Below are positions 33,999-46,717 of a DNA stretch of 64,000 nucleotides, one piece after another. The stretch's first letter is position 1, and every line of letters starts with the position of its first letter. Origin of the DNA: Cryptomeria japonica (Eukaryota; Streptophyta; Pinopsida; Cupressales; Cupressaceae); the NCBI RefSeq assembly GCF_030272615.1, contig NC_081410.1, positions 574,255,241-574,319,240 of the forward strand, given 5' to 3'. The translations under genes were made by a program, and so were the position numbers. A model generated the notes under the pieces. It had not been told where the DNA came from. It saw only the letters and a program-made list of their open reading frames with translations, and searched no databases.

Positions 33999-35844
33999 AA
34001 TATGTAGTACCCCTACTCGTTTGAACTCATTGGACTCATATATTATTATTGTTTACTTTCAGTGGATACATTATCATGATGTGTTATTAAGACTTATATG
34101 AAATTATTTCATGCTTTATGTAGATATGAGATGCATAATTAATTTGCAGTATTTCAGTACTTGTGGTTTATGGCATTTTATGGATTATTGGTACATACTG
34201 ATACTTTACTTTATCTATGCAATGTGAAATTATATGTGGTGTGTCTACGAGTGTATTGGATGCAAGGGGACGGTTGTCCTTCACTCACTTCAGTTAGACA
34301 GGGAACGTCGCAATTCTCCTTCATCGGTGTGTATGTCGTGTTTTCTATATTGTATATATGTATGTGTGGTTCCGTGATGCAAGATATTGCAGGTACAAGT
34401 ATCGGGTAGGTATGGGGTATCGTCTCCTCCTAGCTTCAGAGGTCTAAGCATGCCTTATATTTTCGATGGAAGTGGAGGAGATAGTAGTTGACCCTATTTT
34501 ACTCAGTTACACTCTTGTAAGTGTCATCAGTTGGTCATCTTGTTAGTTTGTTCAATCTTTGTCGTTTGTCGTTTGATCTTTTTATGAGTATTTGCTTGAG
34601 GTTTTCTCAGTTTGTGTTTAGTGGTTTTAAATTAATTAATTAAATTTATGGAGTTATCTCATAGTTGATATTTTTGAATTTTGTATTTTATGCATTGAGA
34701 TTATAAATTTAGTTAATTAAAAGAAGTTATTAAACTAAATTGCAAGCTACATGATATTAGAAATATATTTTATTTAAATTTTAGTGAAAAATAAATTAGA
34801 TTAATTTCATTTATTATTTCCTAGAATTCTAAATAAATAAAAGAATAAATAAATAAATGAATAAAAGAATTAATTACAATTAAAGTATTGCTTTAATTTC
34901 TTTATTTAGAAAATTACTTAATTTGCATTCAGAAAGAAAAGAAAGAAAAATGATTTTTAATTATTGTATGTTAACTTATCCCTTTATTAGAAAATTAGAA
35001 AAGAAAAGAAAATTGCTTTTATTACTAAATTTAGGTTTTTGAAAATAAAGATATTCAACCTAGAATTTTAGTTTAAAATGGGGAATAGGTCTTTATTTTA
35101 GAAGACACAGGAAACAGGTCAGGGATTTAGGTGAAGAGATTTATTTGGAAGCTTGTTGAAGGATTGGTTCTCTTCTACAAATTTCTTCCAAGAAAGCTAT
35201 ACCAGGTTGGGTGGCTTCTTTTGATTGTTTGTTTTAAAGAAAATATTTCTATTTCTTTTATCTTTCTGAATGATGTGTGTGTTAAGATGTTTGTCAAATT
35301 TAAAATCATGTCTGATTATTTCTTGTTCTTGGCTAAAGTCCATTCCCGAAGTTAATTTTTGGTTTATGGAAAGAAGTTATTTCCTGGGTGTTTTTAGATT
35401 TAAATTTTTGAAGATTGGGAAAAGTTAATGTGTCAAATTTTGCCAAGATTTTTATTGTGCATGGAAGTTGCAAGATTTGGGAGGAATGGGATTTTCTAGA
35501 GAAATCATTCCCTCTTGTTTGTTTTGATAATGTTGGACTATGATTGTATTCTCTATATTATCACTGAGATTTAGCCAAATATTTAATTATCTTTGTTATT
35601 TATTCTAGATGTTAATTAAGTTTTATGTATCCTTGTTTTAGCTGTTAAACTATGGAAATTGCCATATGAATAAATTTATTTGTGAAATAAATTTATTGTT
35701 TTTATTAAATATTATGGGAAACTTGTATTAATCAAATAATGGGGATTAAAATTTTAATGTGTTAATTATTCTGGGAAATTGTTTTTATTAAACTGGGAGA
35801 GAAAAAGATTTTTTATGTTTTTCATGTTGGGAGAGGCGACAGCC

Positions 35845-35940
35845 TGCTACCCCATGGTAGCAATGCTACCGTAAGGTAGCAGCACTACCCCAAGGTAGCA
35901 GTGCTACCATAAGGTAGCACTTGCTACCCCGCAATAGCAA
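35845..35940. repeat. Tandem array of 19-bp palindromic units
   Basis: Five consecutive units of GCTACC-N4-GGTAGC, each 16 bp and self-complementary, are spaced by 3 bases. The third and fifth units have one or two changes. Spacing and palindromes are regular, while the 4-base centres differ (CCAT, GTAA, CCAA, ATAA, CCGC). Confidence 0.85.
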
Positions 35941-36170
35941 GGGGGGCTTCCAATAAAATAAACAACGCCTTCCTCATTAATATTTTTGTTTTTATATGTT
36001 TAAAAAACAAAATATTATATATATAGATAGTATTGTGGTTTTATTATGTTATTTTAGAAATAAAACGTTATTGTAAAATTAAATCTTCATTTTATTATAT
36101 ATTTTTAATGTGATATAATTACATGATATTATATTCGATGAGTATATATATTTATGTAATTTTATTATAT

Positions 36171-36173
<3 letters not shown>

Positions 36174-36202
<29 letters not shown>
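36174..36202. repeat. AT microsatellite
   Basis: A run of alternating A and T of about 29 bases lies in AT-rich DNA. Confidence 0.8.
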
Positions 36203-36205
<3 letters not shown>

Positions 36206-39200
36206 ATTTGGAATTTAATTTAGATTATTGGTATAAGCTAATCGGATATATTTGTAAATTAATCATGAGCATATAATTAGGGGGTTAATTTTTATTTGAT
36301 TGATTTAACCTTATTGGGCAAATGACAGATTGATTTCTTTGTATTAAAATAGTTGTATTTTCTTATTGTCTGGAAAATCTTTAATTGCAAGTTATTTATG
36401 CTTTTGGCTGTTTTAAGAAAATATTGCTTGTATTAGGATCTTGTGTAAATGGTGTTTGCAATCAAGCTTAATTTCATTGCAATTTTGGTTGAGTTCTCAT
36501 TGTGTCTTATGTTATTATATCTCCTTGGTGAGGTGTTGTTGTATAACCACGTTGATGTGAGTCATTGTGTGTTTTGTCCAAATGGTCAATCTTGGGTTAG
36601 TGATTGTGTATCTTTCACCTGTGGTTTGTCAGGATTAGATATGGTTGTCTATTTCGCCATAGAGTTCTCGTAGAGAGACCTTTCTTGTTAGTGTCCTATG
36701 AGAGAGAGTGGATTTCGAGTAGGGGCCGCACCCGAAGTGGATGGCAGGATAACCCCTCGAAAGTCAGTTAAAAAGTGATAACCTAATAATTGATTTGGGG
36801 GTGGGTGGAATAAATATTAATTAAGATAATGTACCTCCTACATAGGTGAGTGCTAGTATAGGGCTCAAAATGTTGTGAGAAGGCCTGGAATGGCAAACTT
36901 ACCACCTTGTCTTCACAAAAGGATTGGTAGGGTCCACATGAGACTTAGATGGAGATGGAGGTTCGGGAGAGGTTACCAAGATAACCCAAGATGGGGGTCG
37001 GGACCTATGGATGCCTACCATTGTAACCACAGTAAGCCATACGATGACACTCTCTCCTTAGAGTCACTAGTGTTTGTGAGTTGAGTCACATGGATATTTG
37101 TGGAGGCATGTAGTTCTTTCGTACTTGTCTTATTTTGCTTGCTTGAGGGTTTTCTACTATCTCCTAGCATGGTGGGGTGGTTCCATTTCAGGATCACATG
37201 GTCGGGTACCACTAATACATTTGGGGTCAAATTCCGATAGAGGTTTCTGATGGACAAGGAGCATTGTGTGAAAATTTGATTTTTAAAAAATAATATGCTC
37301 GTGTTCGTCGGAATTTTGATGACATTGGGCATTTTATAAAAAAAAAAACACAATGCATTTTCATTTTGATCGAATTAATTCGAAGCAAGCGGCGACCGTC
37401 TTGCCTCCCTACCCCCCCTGCCGGAGCGATCTCTGCACAAGCAAGGTAAGGGGAACTAATTTTTTTCCGCAATCATATTGAGACTAGTTTTTTTTTGTGA
37501 ATTAATCACATGTAGTGTGTATGCTACCCCATTTTGCGATTTTTGTTGTTGGAGCATTTGCAACTAATTTCTGATAAAAAACCCCCTTCGATTATGCTTT
37601 GATGGATGTCCATACCTTGTTCCAAAGATCCTATTTTAGCACATGCAGGGAGGATGCTAGCAAACGTTGCAGAGAAACTTTTTTAACAAAATACAATAGT
37701 TATGGATCATGAAACCCTTGACCCAATAGACACTACACATGCAAAGCTCGAAATGAGTTAATAAAATCTTTTTGAACCAAATGCTTAACAATATTTAGAC
37801 ACGACTGTAATGAATATTTTTACAAAAACAACCCTTAATCATACAATAAATATACATACTAGTTTGTATATTTATCAGACATAGGCTACCAGTTACATAG
37901 TTGAAAATATAACAATCAATGGGAAACAGGGTAACAAACTTTTACTTTTCAAACCTTGAAACAAAATGAGAATAATGAAAAGATACACATAAATATCCAT
38001 TGTAACTGAAACCAATTCCTTTCATTCACTATTCAATGAGTCATTGACTTCCTTACCAAACTATCATGGAATGTCCAAATTTCTTCCTCATCCAAGAAGC
38101 AAGAACCCTAACTATTGTGTGTCATAGCTAGAGCTCGAGATATTGTAAATGAATTTCGATGGGATGATAAAAAAATGTTAAGTATAATATATTCCCATTT
38201 TCTAGTGACATAAAGTGACCCATTCTTTTAATGCCTTTAGAAAGTGTTTCAAGCCCAAAGTCTTTTAGACACTATATTCAATGTCGTTAGAAAACTACTA
38301 GGCAACAATTCTCTTAGCCAATGATCAAAACCATATAACATATGCTCACGTATTCAAATAGTATCACCAAATTTGATATTATATGCAATATAAACATAGA
38401 CTAGAGTAAACATATGAATGATGAGTCTTGCTAATAAGACCCTTTTCCAAGTACATATTAAATTTTATCTTTGTCAACCTATATCATATGGTAATGTTTC
38501 CTTTTTCAAACCATGTAATTGTATTTGCATATGATCACTATATTTTTCTATAGTAACCAAAGTCAATGAAGATACATGCTAAGAGATGATTGTTCACTGA
38601 TGTCATTGTAATGTGAATCTTGTAGTGTTCTTTTTTCATTGTTCTACTGTGCTTCTCAAGCTGCACCAACATAGTTTTATTTAATGGCTTTGTTTTGATA
38701 GTGATTTCTCCATGGCTTCCACTGTCTTTTTCTTGGCACATTCAATGCATTGTCATCTATCACTACTATTTATTGTCCTTTTTACCTTTATTGAGGTTGT
38801 TCTCATACATGTCATTCACTTTGTCTATGAGTATATCTCAACCAATTCACTGTTGTAAGTAGAAATAAAAGATTAGTCTCATCTCTTTTACTATTTTAGA
38901 CCTTCATAGTAATCTTTGCAATATATCATTTCCTTCCAATTATATGGAATAATGATTTTCTTTTTATGGAATTTGATGAAGGCTTGAGTGTGTCTTCTTG
39001 AACAAAAAGAGGACTTAGAGAAAGTAGATTCACATAAGGATAGGTGGATTTTCCTAAAGATGAAGGGATAAGACTTAACAAAAAGAGGACTTAGGATGAT
39101 GACAAGGAGGATTCATTTAAGGATATGGCATATTCACCTAAGGGATAGTGTATTCTCCCAATAATATGGAAAAATTATTGATTGGTGGAATGACATACTA

Positions 39201-40329
39201 GATCAAGGAATGATACAAGGGTAGATTCACCTAAATATAGGGTAAATTCAGCTAAAAGGGTACCCATGAGATTGTGGTACTGAGTACCTATCTATGGATG
39301 GTGTATTTGGATACAAGTATGATGAAACCATGCTTGTGTATGATGAAACAAAGTCTAGATCTCTATTATAGGTCCAACATAATCTCTATTATTTGAGACA
39401 CCATTTTATTAGCATATCCAATTAGGGTAATTTATGGGTTTAATTATGGATCATGTTGTCTATTTCCATGCACTATTGAACTTATTTGGATGTATTGTGA
39501 TCATTTTAATTTTGAATTTATAAATAAATTATGTTTGCACCTTAGAAAGGGTAACTCCAATTGATGTTTGGGCAGTTTATTTGAAAACTTATGGTGATTA
39601 TTACCCTATGTTATGTAATGGAGTTATTTTTACACTAAATTAACTAGAAAAATGAATTTGTATTGTTGTACAAGTATGATACAATACAAGTATGATGAAA
39701 CCATGCTTGTGTGTTTACATGTTTGTGCATCCTATTGAGAACCAACCTCACTGTTGAGGAACTCAATAAATGTGGTGTTAAGTAGAAGAATGGAAAACTC
39801 AAGAAGCTATGGTGACATATTGTGGCATTAGTAGGGATTATCTCTATTCACCACACCTTTCAAAGATAGTATCCCCTAGTTCTCCTCATAGAATGGACCA
39901 TTGGATGGCTCATAGTGGTATCCTATCCTACATTTATCTTGATGGCATTGCTGATAGTTGGTATGTGGTTCTTGGTACGGGTTTCCTCTTACCCTATTAT
40001 CTTATTTATATCTTTGTTCCAACATGTGGAGATTGATTTTTGTCATGCTATGATGATTTTCATGTTTGCATGTGTTTTGACATTATGCAAATAGATATGA
40101 CGTCACACCATACTTATGTTTTGATATAGTGTAGGTGATGGTTACATGTTGTTGATGGTAGTGATTTGGGTTCAAAGACACAATTCCACACACACACACA
40201 AATATTTGAAGATGCATTTTATATTATTCCTCTTAGTGGTGATTAGTGTTGGAAGATTTGCACACATGTAGAGAGGAACTCATGTTAGATACAATAGGTT
40301 GTGTTTGATAACATATGAATGTGCCTCAT

Positions 40330-40690
40330 GATGTATACATATAACTTTGGTGTGTGACATGCATGCACATTTTTCCATAAGACACATTGCTATGTGGCAT
40401 GTGCCCTATGCATGTCTTCTTTGTGAGGCACGTTTCTATGTGCAATGTGGCCCTAGGTGTGTCTTCTCTATGAGGTGTATTGCCATGATATGTTAGGATT
40501 TGTAGTGTGCAGGCCACAACTGCATGCATGAGGGACTGTTATTATAGTCATGTTTTTTGGGCATGTAGCCTAGGCATGTCTTCTCCATTAGGTACATGGC
40601 CATGCCATGTGGGAGTTTTTGTGTTCATGCCACAAATGCACACATGAGGGACTATTATTGGAGTCATGATGACTCTTCACTCTATTTAGC
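40330..40690. repeat. Imperfect tandem repeats, about 65-130 bp
   Basis: Units share 'catgtcttct', 'gccatg(a/c)(t/c)atgt' and 'catgagggact(g/a)ttatt'. The clearest pair is about 40478-40550 and 40598-40672. Function unknown. Confidence 0.55.
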
Positions 40691-41639
40691 CACAATTTCT
40701 AGTCGTATAGTTATGTAATGTGCACTTTTAAGGATTGTGAAGTTTCCTTCAATTATTGATGATCTCTCATCTTTGTTGCATGGGCCAACAATTTTATTTT
40801 ATCTTGTTTGAATTAGTTTAATCACTATTGTGAATTTTCTATATTGTGTAGTTATTGTGGCTATGTTTGATTTGCTATTGGAATTGAACACATTTATTTG
40901 ACTTATTATTGGTACTATTTTTTCTTTCTTTCAATATTTATGATCTTTGGTAGTTTAGTGAAACTCTTGCTATTTTTAAATATTGCCTTCTTTGTTGTGA
41001 TATGATTCCTCACCAAGATCGATGTAGATAACCTTGGATGAGTGTATATAAGGAATCAAACATTGGGAAAATTGAGGATAGGGGTGAGTGTTTGTTGTAT
41101 GGGTAGCTACGATCCACTTGTATATTCTTAGTGATTATTGATGGCTATGTCTTGGAGGCTAATCCCATTAAACAAATAAGTGGGAAGTCATACATAATCG
41201 TATGGATCCTCCCTAGTTGTGTTTGGATTCAAGACCATCATTTCATATGGTTCTTGGTTACTTTGTGAGACCATGGCATCCTCTTAGACCAATATGTGAG
41301 CCTTGTATTGTTATCCTTGCAATGTGGATGAATAAGTGTATGTTAAAATAAATGCTTTTCTTAGAATACTCAAAAATGTCTCTCAGAAAGTCTGCAATAG
41401 GCAAACTTTTAGTAAGAATTTGCAGACACAATGCTCAGAAATTCACACAATCAGCTACATTAAATACATTCTCCATTAAGTTCAATGTTTTAAGATGAAA
41501 AAGAAGAGTTAAATGGTTTTGGTTCAATTTGCAATCTTTGTGAAGCTTTTGCACTGAAGTTTCCATAGCCTGATTGTTTTGCCTGTGAAGAAAGACCAAG
41601 TCAGATAATATCAGTGAAGAACAAAATAAGGAGACAATT

Positions 41640-44600
41640 GCTAGATTATGGTCTAACTTGAAAAGAAAAGGTGATGGGAAATGTTATTGTCCCTGCAAAA
41701 TTTTTAAGGGCTTAAAGACTAGAAGACTTCTAATCAAAACAACTAAGAAACATTGTAGGCAGCATGGTCACATTGAAGGGGGACATGATTATCATCCACT
41801 GGTAAGTTGTTCATTATATCGTTTTAACAATTTATATACATAAGAAATCACTTGATAATGAGATCAATGATCACGGTTTATTTATGTATATCAATTTTAT
41901 ATAGGTGGAGCACCCTAGAGCACATGGTATGGATCAACAAAACCCTAAGAATATTATTTTCAAAGTGGAGGAACATGGAGGTGTGAATATCGAAGCTGAA
42001 GATAATGATCCCATGGAAGATGACGATCATGCACCAGAAAACATAATTGAAGATGATGGTACAAATACATTGATCCATGACACATTTAGTACTGGCACAG
42101 CTAATCATGATGACCAAGATGACCTTGATGTTCATGATTTACCTCTTCTTGAGAAGGCATATGAGCCCCTTTACAAAGGCTCCCAAACAACTCTTCTCTC
42201 TATTGTATTGTTATTGGTGAACTTGAAGGTTATGAATGGTTTATCCAACATAATCTCACGTATGTTAAGGTGTGTCATACATGTCATTACAATTAATAAA
42301 TGGTGAATCATGTACCATTAATATTCTTTATATTCACACCTCAAACTTTTTTTTTTGTTGTAGATTGATAGGTGAGTTTTTCTTACCACCATCAAATATT
42401 CTACCTTGCTCATACCGAGAATTATCTACCATTATGAAAGATATTGGAATGGAGTATCAAACAATAGATGCTTGTCCCAATGATCATATTATATGTCATA
42501 AACAACATGAATTTGGAATAGAATGCCCTGAATGTCATATCAGTAGATATCGAATAGATCAAATAACAAAAAAGGTGCCTCGCAAGGTTCTTCGTTATAT
42601 TCCCATTATTCCACGTATGCAACAATTATTCAGGTGCACTAGCTTGGCACCTTTTATGGATTACCCTGCACGCAATAGAAGTCAAGATGACATTATTTGA
42701 ATGCCTACGGATGGTCCAACATTTATGGACATAGAGGAAAAGTGGCCACACTTTAAAGAAGAACCTCGTAATCTCAGGCTTTCATTGACAGTGAATAGTG
42801 TCAATCCATTTGGAGAGTTGAGATCTGTTGACTTGGTGTGGCCTATTTTTGTTATCAACAATAATATTCCTCCATGGATGTCAATAAAGAGGGAGCACAT
42901 AATGTTGGCAATGATTGTTCCAGGTATTTTATCATTTAATAGTCATCTACATTTAATTATAAATATTGCAGTAAAATGGTCATAATAATTATGTAATGTT
43001 TTTGTTCATTCCACTAGGCAAGTACCAAGTTAAAGATATGAATGTATATATTGAGCCTCTTATTGATGAGTTGCTGGAGTTATGGAATGGTGTGACCATG
43101 TATGACATCTCTAGACCAATAGGACAAAGACAATTTCAATTCCATGCAATGCTTGTATGGACAATACATGATGCCCCAGGGCTAACACATTTTTGTGGTA
43201 CGTTATAGTGTTCAAGTTGTGCATGATAATTATAATTATAAAAATTAACAGATTTAATAGAATTATACATTATCTTGTAGGTCTTCAAACAAAGGGAAAA
43301 TTTGCATGTCCAGTTTGTGGTCCAAAGATGAAATCTCGTCATTCAAAAAGTTTAGGAAAGTAGGTGTTTGATGAGTATAGGCATTTCCTTCACAAAAATC
43401 ATAAGTACCAGAATACAGAAAAACATCTTTTCAATGGGAAAGAAGAGACTACATCAAAGCCACGAAGAATGACTCCTCACTTATGGATGTTGGAATATAA
43501 TAGAATTAATCGTCAAGGTAATGTCATTCCATCTAATGGTTTATGTTTGGAATTTGAATTTTTCTATCGGGTTTTGTTTACTAATGATGTAATTGATGAT
43601 ACTGAAGGTCGTCAAGGCATGGATGACCACCTTCCAAAGGGACTAAAAAGTTATCCTAGACAATTCAGTAGGTTGCCTTACTACGAGCAGCTACAAATTG
43701 TGCATTTGTTTGATACAATGCATATTGGAAAGAATATAACAGAGACATTATGGAAAATATTGGATGGAAGGCATGACAAAGAAAAAATTGTCAAAATTTG
43801 TAGTGACATCGTGGAATCCAATCATGCAATGAAAAATGTCATTCAATCAAATAGCAATGAAGATCAGATTAATATAAGTGCCCTTCCTTGGTTATTAACC
43901 GAGCAACAAAGTAATTCTATAAAAGAAGTCATACGAAAAATTTGATTTCCCACAGGATTTGTTGCGAACATAAACAATCTCATATCAAAGAAGAGTGAAT
44001 TTGGGCCAGGGATGAAAATGCATGATTGGCATACCTTCATTAAGGTAATTCACATTCTTGTGTATTTACTATATATTTGTATACTGCGCATGTACTTTTC
44101 ATTGTATTATGTTAGAAAACAATGAAAAGATCATTTTATAATTTTTGCAGTACGTTCTACCTCTATCTCTCCCAGACCACTTCGACAATAATATCAAGCA
44201 AGTCATATATGATCTTGGAAAATACATGAGGTAAGTAGTGATGTTTGTTCAATTTGATGTATAGATATTATATTTGCCATTTGTTTTACTTGTTATGCAA
44301 TATATTGTATATTATTTTGTAAAGTCTCATTTATATATTTTTGCATCTTCAATCTCTTTTAGGTGGTTGTCATCTAAAGAAATCCACAAGGAAGATATAA
44401 AATATTGGAAGAGAAAAATCCCTCATCTAATGTGTGAAATGCAAAAGTGTCTACCTTCAACTTTTTTCAATGCACAAGAACACTACCTCATACACCAAGT
44501 TGAGGAGATCAAATTGTTTGGACCGGTACACACTAGGTCAATGTGGATGGTTGAGAGACACTTGAAATTTTTGAAGGCTTTGGTTCAAAAAAGAGCACAT

Positions 44601-45425
44601 CCTGAGGGTTCTATGGTGGAGGGATATATGGTATACCAAACTATGGTGTACATTACTGAATATCTTCCTAAGTTTGCAGCAAAAATCCACGTAGATCACA
44701 TTTGGGATCCCAACCCCATTAATAAATTCGAAGGGGAGAACTTGATGGGGAAAGGTAGATTGAAGAAAGTGAGAGGTAGTTATAAGATGTTATTGTAGTA
44801 AATTAATTCTTCATCTTCTAAATAAATCAGTTGTAAGTGGTCTATTAATTATTTGTACAGTTGGTTGGTAGTGGGATGCGCTACATTTGTATATTGCAAA
44901 CAATCTTGATTGGATGATGGTGTGGATTGAACGATGTCAACATTCTGGTCGCACATTAACATGGGATGGTGTCACTTCATTGGTTAAAGAAGCTCATCGT
45001 AATGGAGATTCCAATGTTACACAAAGGGAAATTGATTTAACATATGGTTTAAGAGATCAACAGGTACGTATAATTTTATTAATCACCCATATGTTTATCA
45101 ACTCATGATGCAATAATTTTAATATGTTAGACATATTGCAGGTCAAACACCACAAGGCTATGTGTTGTAATGGTCATAAATTTTGCATCAAAAAGTTGGA
45201 TGACATGAAGAAAACTTGTGATTCTAGGATAACTGCAGTCTTTGAGGTGACCAATATTTCATCTAGAAATGACATACATCCTCAAGAGTCTCAAAATTGA
45301 TACTATGGCATTTTGGATGATATACTTGAGTGTGACTTTAATTCTAGTTCTCGGAAGTTGGAACTGGTGAGGATGCTGGTTATTAAGAAACTCTATTTGC
45401 GCCTGGAATCGGATTTGCTCGAATA
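41640..45425 (+). pseudogene. TNP2-like transposase (Transposase_21, DUF4218, DUF4216)
   Basis: Multi-exon. A first exon (to about 41801, GT donor) has a Cys/His-rich Transpos_assoc-like segment (CYCPCKIF...HCRQHGH). The second (41905-42250) has EKAYEPLYKGSQTTLLSIVL. From 42360: YRELSTIMKDIGMEYQTIDACPND, ECPECH and VPRKVLRYIPIIPRMQQLF. Then FGELRSVDLVWPIFV, IPPWM, and after an intron MNVYIEPLIDELLELWNG and FHAMLVWTIHDAPG with a TKGKFACPVC zinc-binding segment: this is Transposase_21. DUF4218 is at about 44365-44740 (FFNAQEHYLIHQVEE, MVEGYMVYQ). DUF4216-like sequence follows (YYGILDDILECDF). Stops at 42698 (TGA), 43361 (TAG), 43943 (TGA) and 45298 (TGA) inactivate it. It would cut and move the transposon. 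Confidence 0.85.
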
Positions 45426-45559
45426 GGCTCTGGTTCTCAATTAATGAGGTCAACTACAGGTGCTAGCTTTACCTTTGACTTTGCTCCTGGAACTAAATCC
45501 CCTGCCTCTTAATCACCCCTAGGAACAAGCACTTTAGAATTAGTTCTATTTGTCGTCAA

Positions 45560-46037
45560 ATGGTATAGGCTACAACTGAATAAAAATGATCCTGATAGAA
45601 CTATTATTGAACATGATAATGGATTTACAATGGTTAATACAAGGTCATTTGAATGAGTTGGGGATGAGCCCTATGTTCTTCCAAGTCAATGTAAGCAGGT
45701 ATTTTACTCGGAGGTTCCACATAAACCGGGTTGGTCATTTGTTGTTAGACATGATCCAAGAGGAAGGCCGATAATGTATAATATGATGGAAGAAGAAGAT
45801 ACTGAAGAAGTAGAAGATGATATAGATGATGATCATAATCGGCAGTTAGTCGATGATGTTCCTGATGGAAATGTACATGAGGAAGAAGCTGATGATGATG
45901 ATGATGTTGCTGCTGATGATGATGGTGATGGTGATGGTGATGGTGATGGTAATGGTGATGGTGATGGTGATGGTGATGATGATGACAATGATGAACACAA
46001 TGACGACGACGATGACAACGACGACGACGACGACGAC

Positions 46038-46114
<77 letters not shown>

Positions 46115-46139
46115 GTTGTATGAAGAAGAAGATCAATGA
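45560..46139 (+). pseudogene. TNP2 C-terminal extension with long acidic repeat
   Basis: After a frame change the segment near 45640-45780 reads DEPYVLPSQCKQVFYSEVPHKPGW, the end block of TNP2-type transposases. The same frame runs through 45774-46139 as an acidic tail: MEEEDTEEVEDD, then (DG)n, then poly-Asp to a TGA at 46139. The tail is encoded by GAT/GGT repeats. The left copy has the same tail but a much shorter Asp run. A TGA lies within the block near 45655. Confidence 0.65.
45885..46114 (+). repeat. GAT/GGT/GAC trinucleotide repeat
   Basis: About 230 bases of near-pure trinucleotide repeat: (GATGGT)n, then (GAC)n, then an uninterrupted (GAT)n run of over 20 units. It reads Asp/Gly in the transposase frame. 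Open frames on either strand here are by-products of the repeat. Confidence 0.9.
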
Positions 46140-46717
46140 CATGAATGAAATGTACGAGATGCGATTATTATATTATCTATTTAATATTGATATCTTGATA
46201 GAAATTGATTTGACTTATATGGTTACATAAATAATTCATATGTTTTGAATTCTAATGCCATTACTTAATTAATTCATGATGCACCTCTAGCTATGTGATA
46301 GATGGTGATTTAAAATACATATGTGATGGATTACATGCTTATGATGATACATGTGACATTTTTTGAACTTTGTGTTTATTTATGGAATGTGGACTACTTA
46401 TTAGCTATGTGATAGATGGTGATTTATGATACGTATGTGATGGATTACATGTTTATGATGATACATATGTGATTCTTATGATGCTCAATTACATATATGA
46501 CGATACATATGTGATGCTTATGATGCTTATGATACTGGAGTATTTATTGTTTATCAAATTACAAATGTAATGCTTATGATGCTCAATTGTTGGTGCAGGA
46601 ACCTTAACCCCTTTGACGAGGATCTTGCACAGTCTCATGGATCGACAGGTATCAGTCAATACACCTTATAGAAATAATATATTTTTTTAAAATTACAAGA
46701 GAAAAAAACTTCCTCAG
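46140..46717 (+). other. Spacer between TNP2 and the SET exon
   Basis: AT-rich. Repeated words 'gatgcttatgat' and 'gctatgtgatagatggtgattta' occur at 46290-46590. A short possible exon (46600-46650, NLNPFDEDLAQSHGSTG) has an AG acceptor and GT donor and may be the first exon of the SET or TNP1-like gene. Confidence 0.4.

Larger units (their letters stand above)
33999..41630. other. Long stretch without recognisable genes
   Basis: None of the ORFs here (longest about 112 codons) resembles a protein I know. The region is very AT-rich from 34600 to 36460 and again from 37480 to 41600. GC-richer non-coding blocks at 34240-34520 and 36660-37210 resemble decayed LTR or untranslated retroelement DNA but could not be assigned. 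38990-39250 has loose repeats of 'acaaaaagaggacttag', and a 28-base segment near 39313 recurs near 39683. The 5' end of the right CACTA-like copy probably lies in the last part, but no CACTA terminus was identified. Confidence 0.4.

Noticed and set aside
35845-35940. CRISPR array
   Set aside because: Units are 19 bp with 3-base gaps in plant DNA; there are no spacers or cas genes.
36875-37353. ORFs at 36875-37084 (+) and 37015-37353 (-)
   Set aside because: They overlap on opposite strands, are unlike any protein known to me, and lie in GC-richer non-coding, LTR-like sequence.
45833-46230. ORFs of poly-Met, poly-Ser and poly-Ile on both strands
   Set aside because: They are other frames of the GAT/GGT repeat; just the Asp/Gly frame continues from the transposase.
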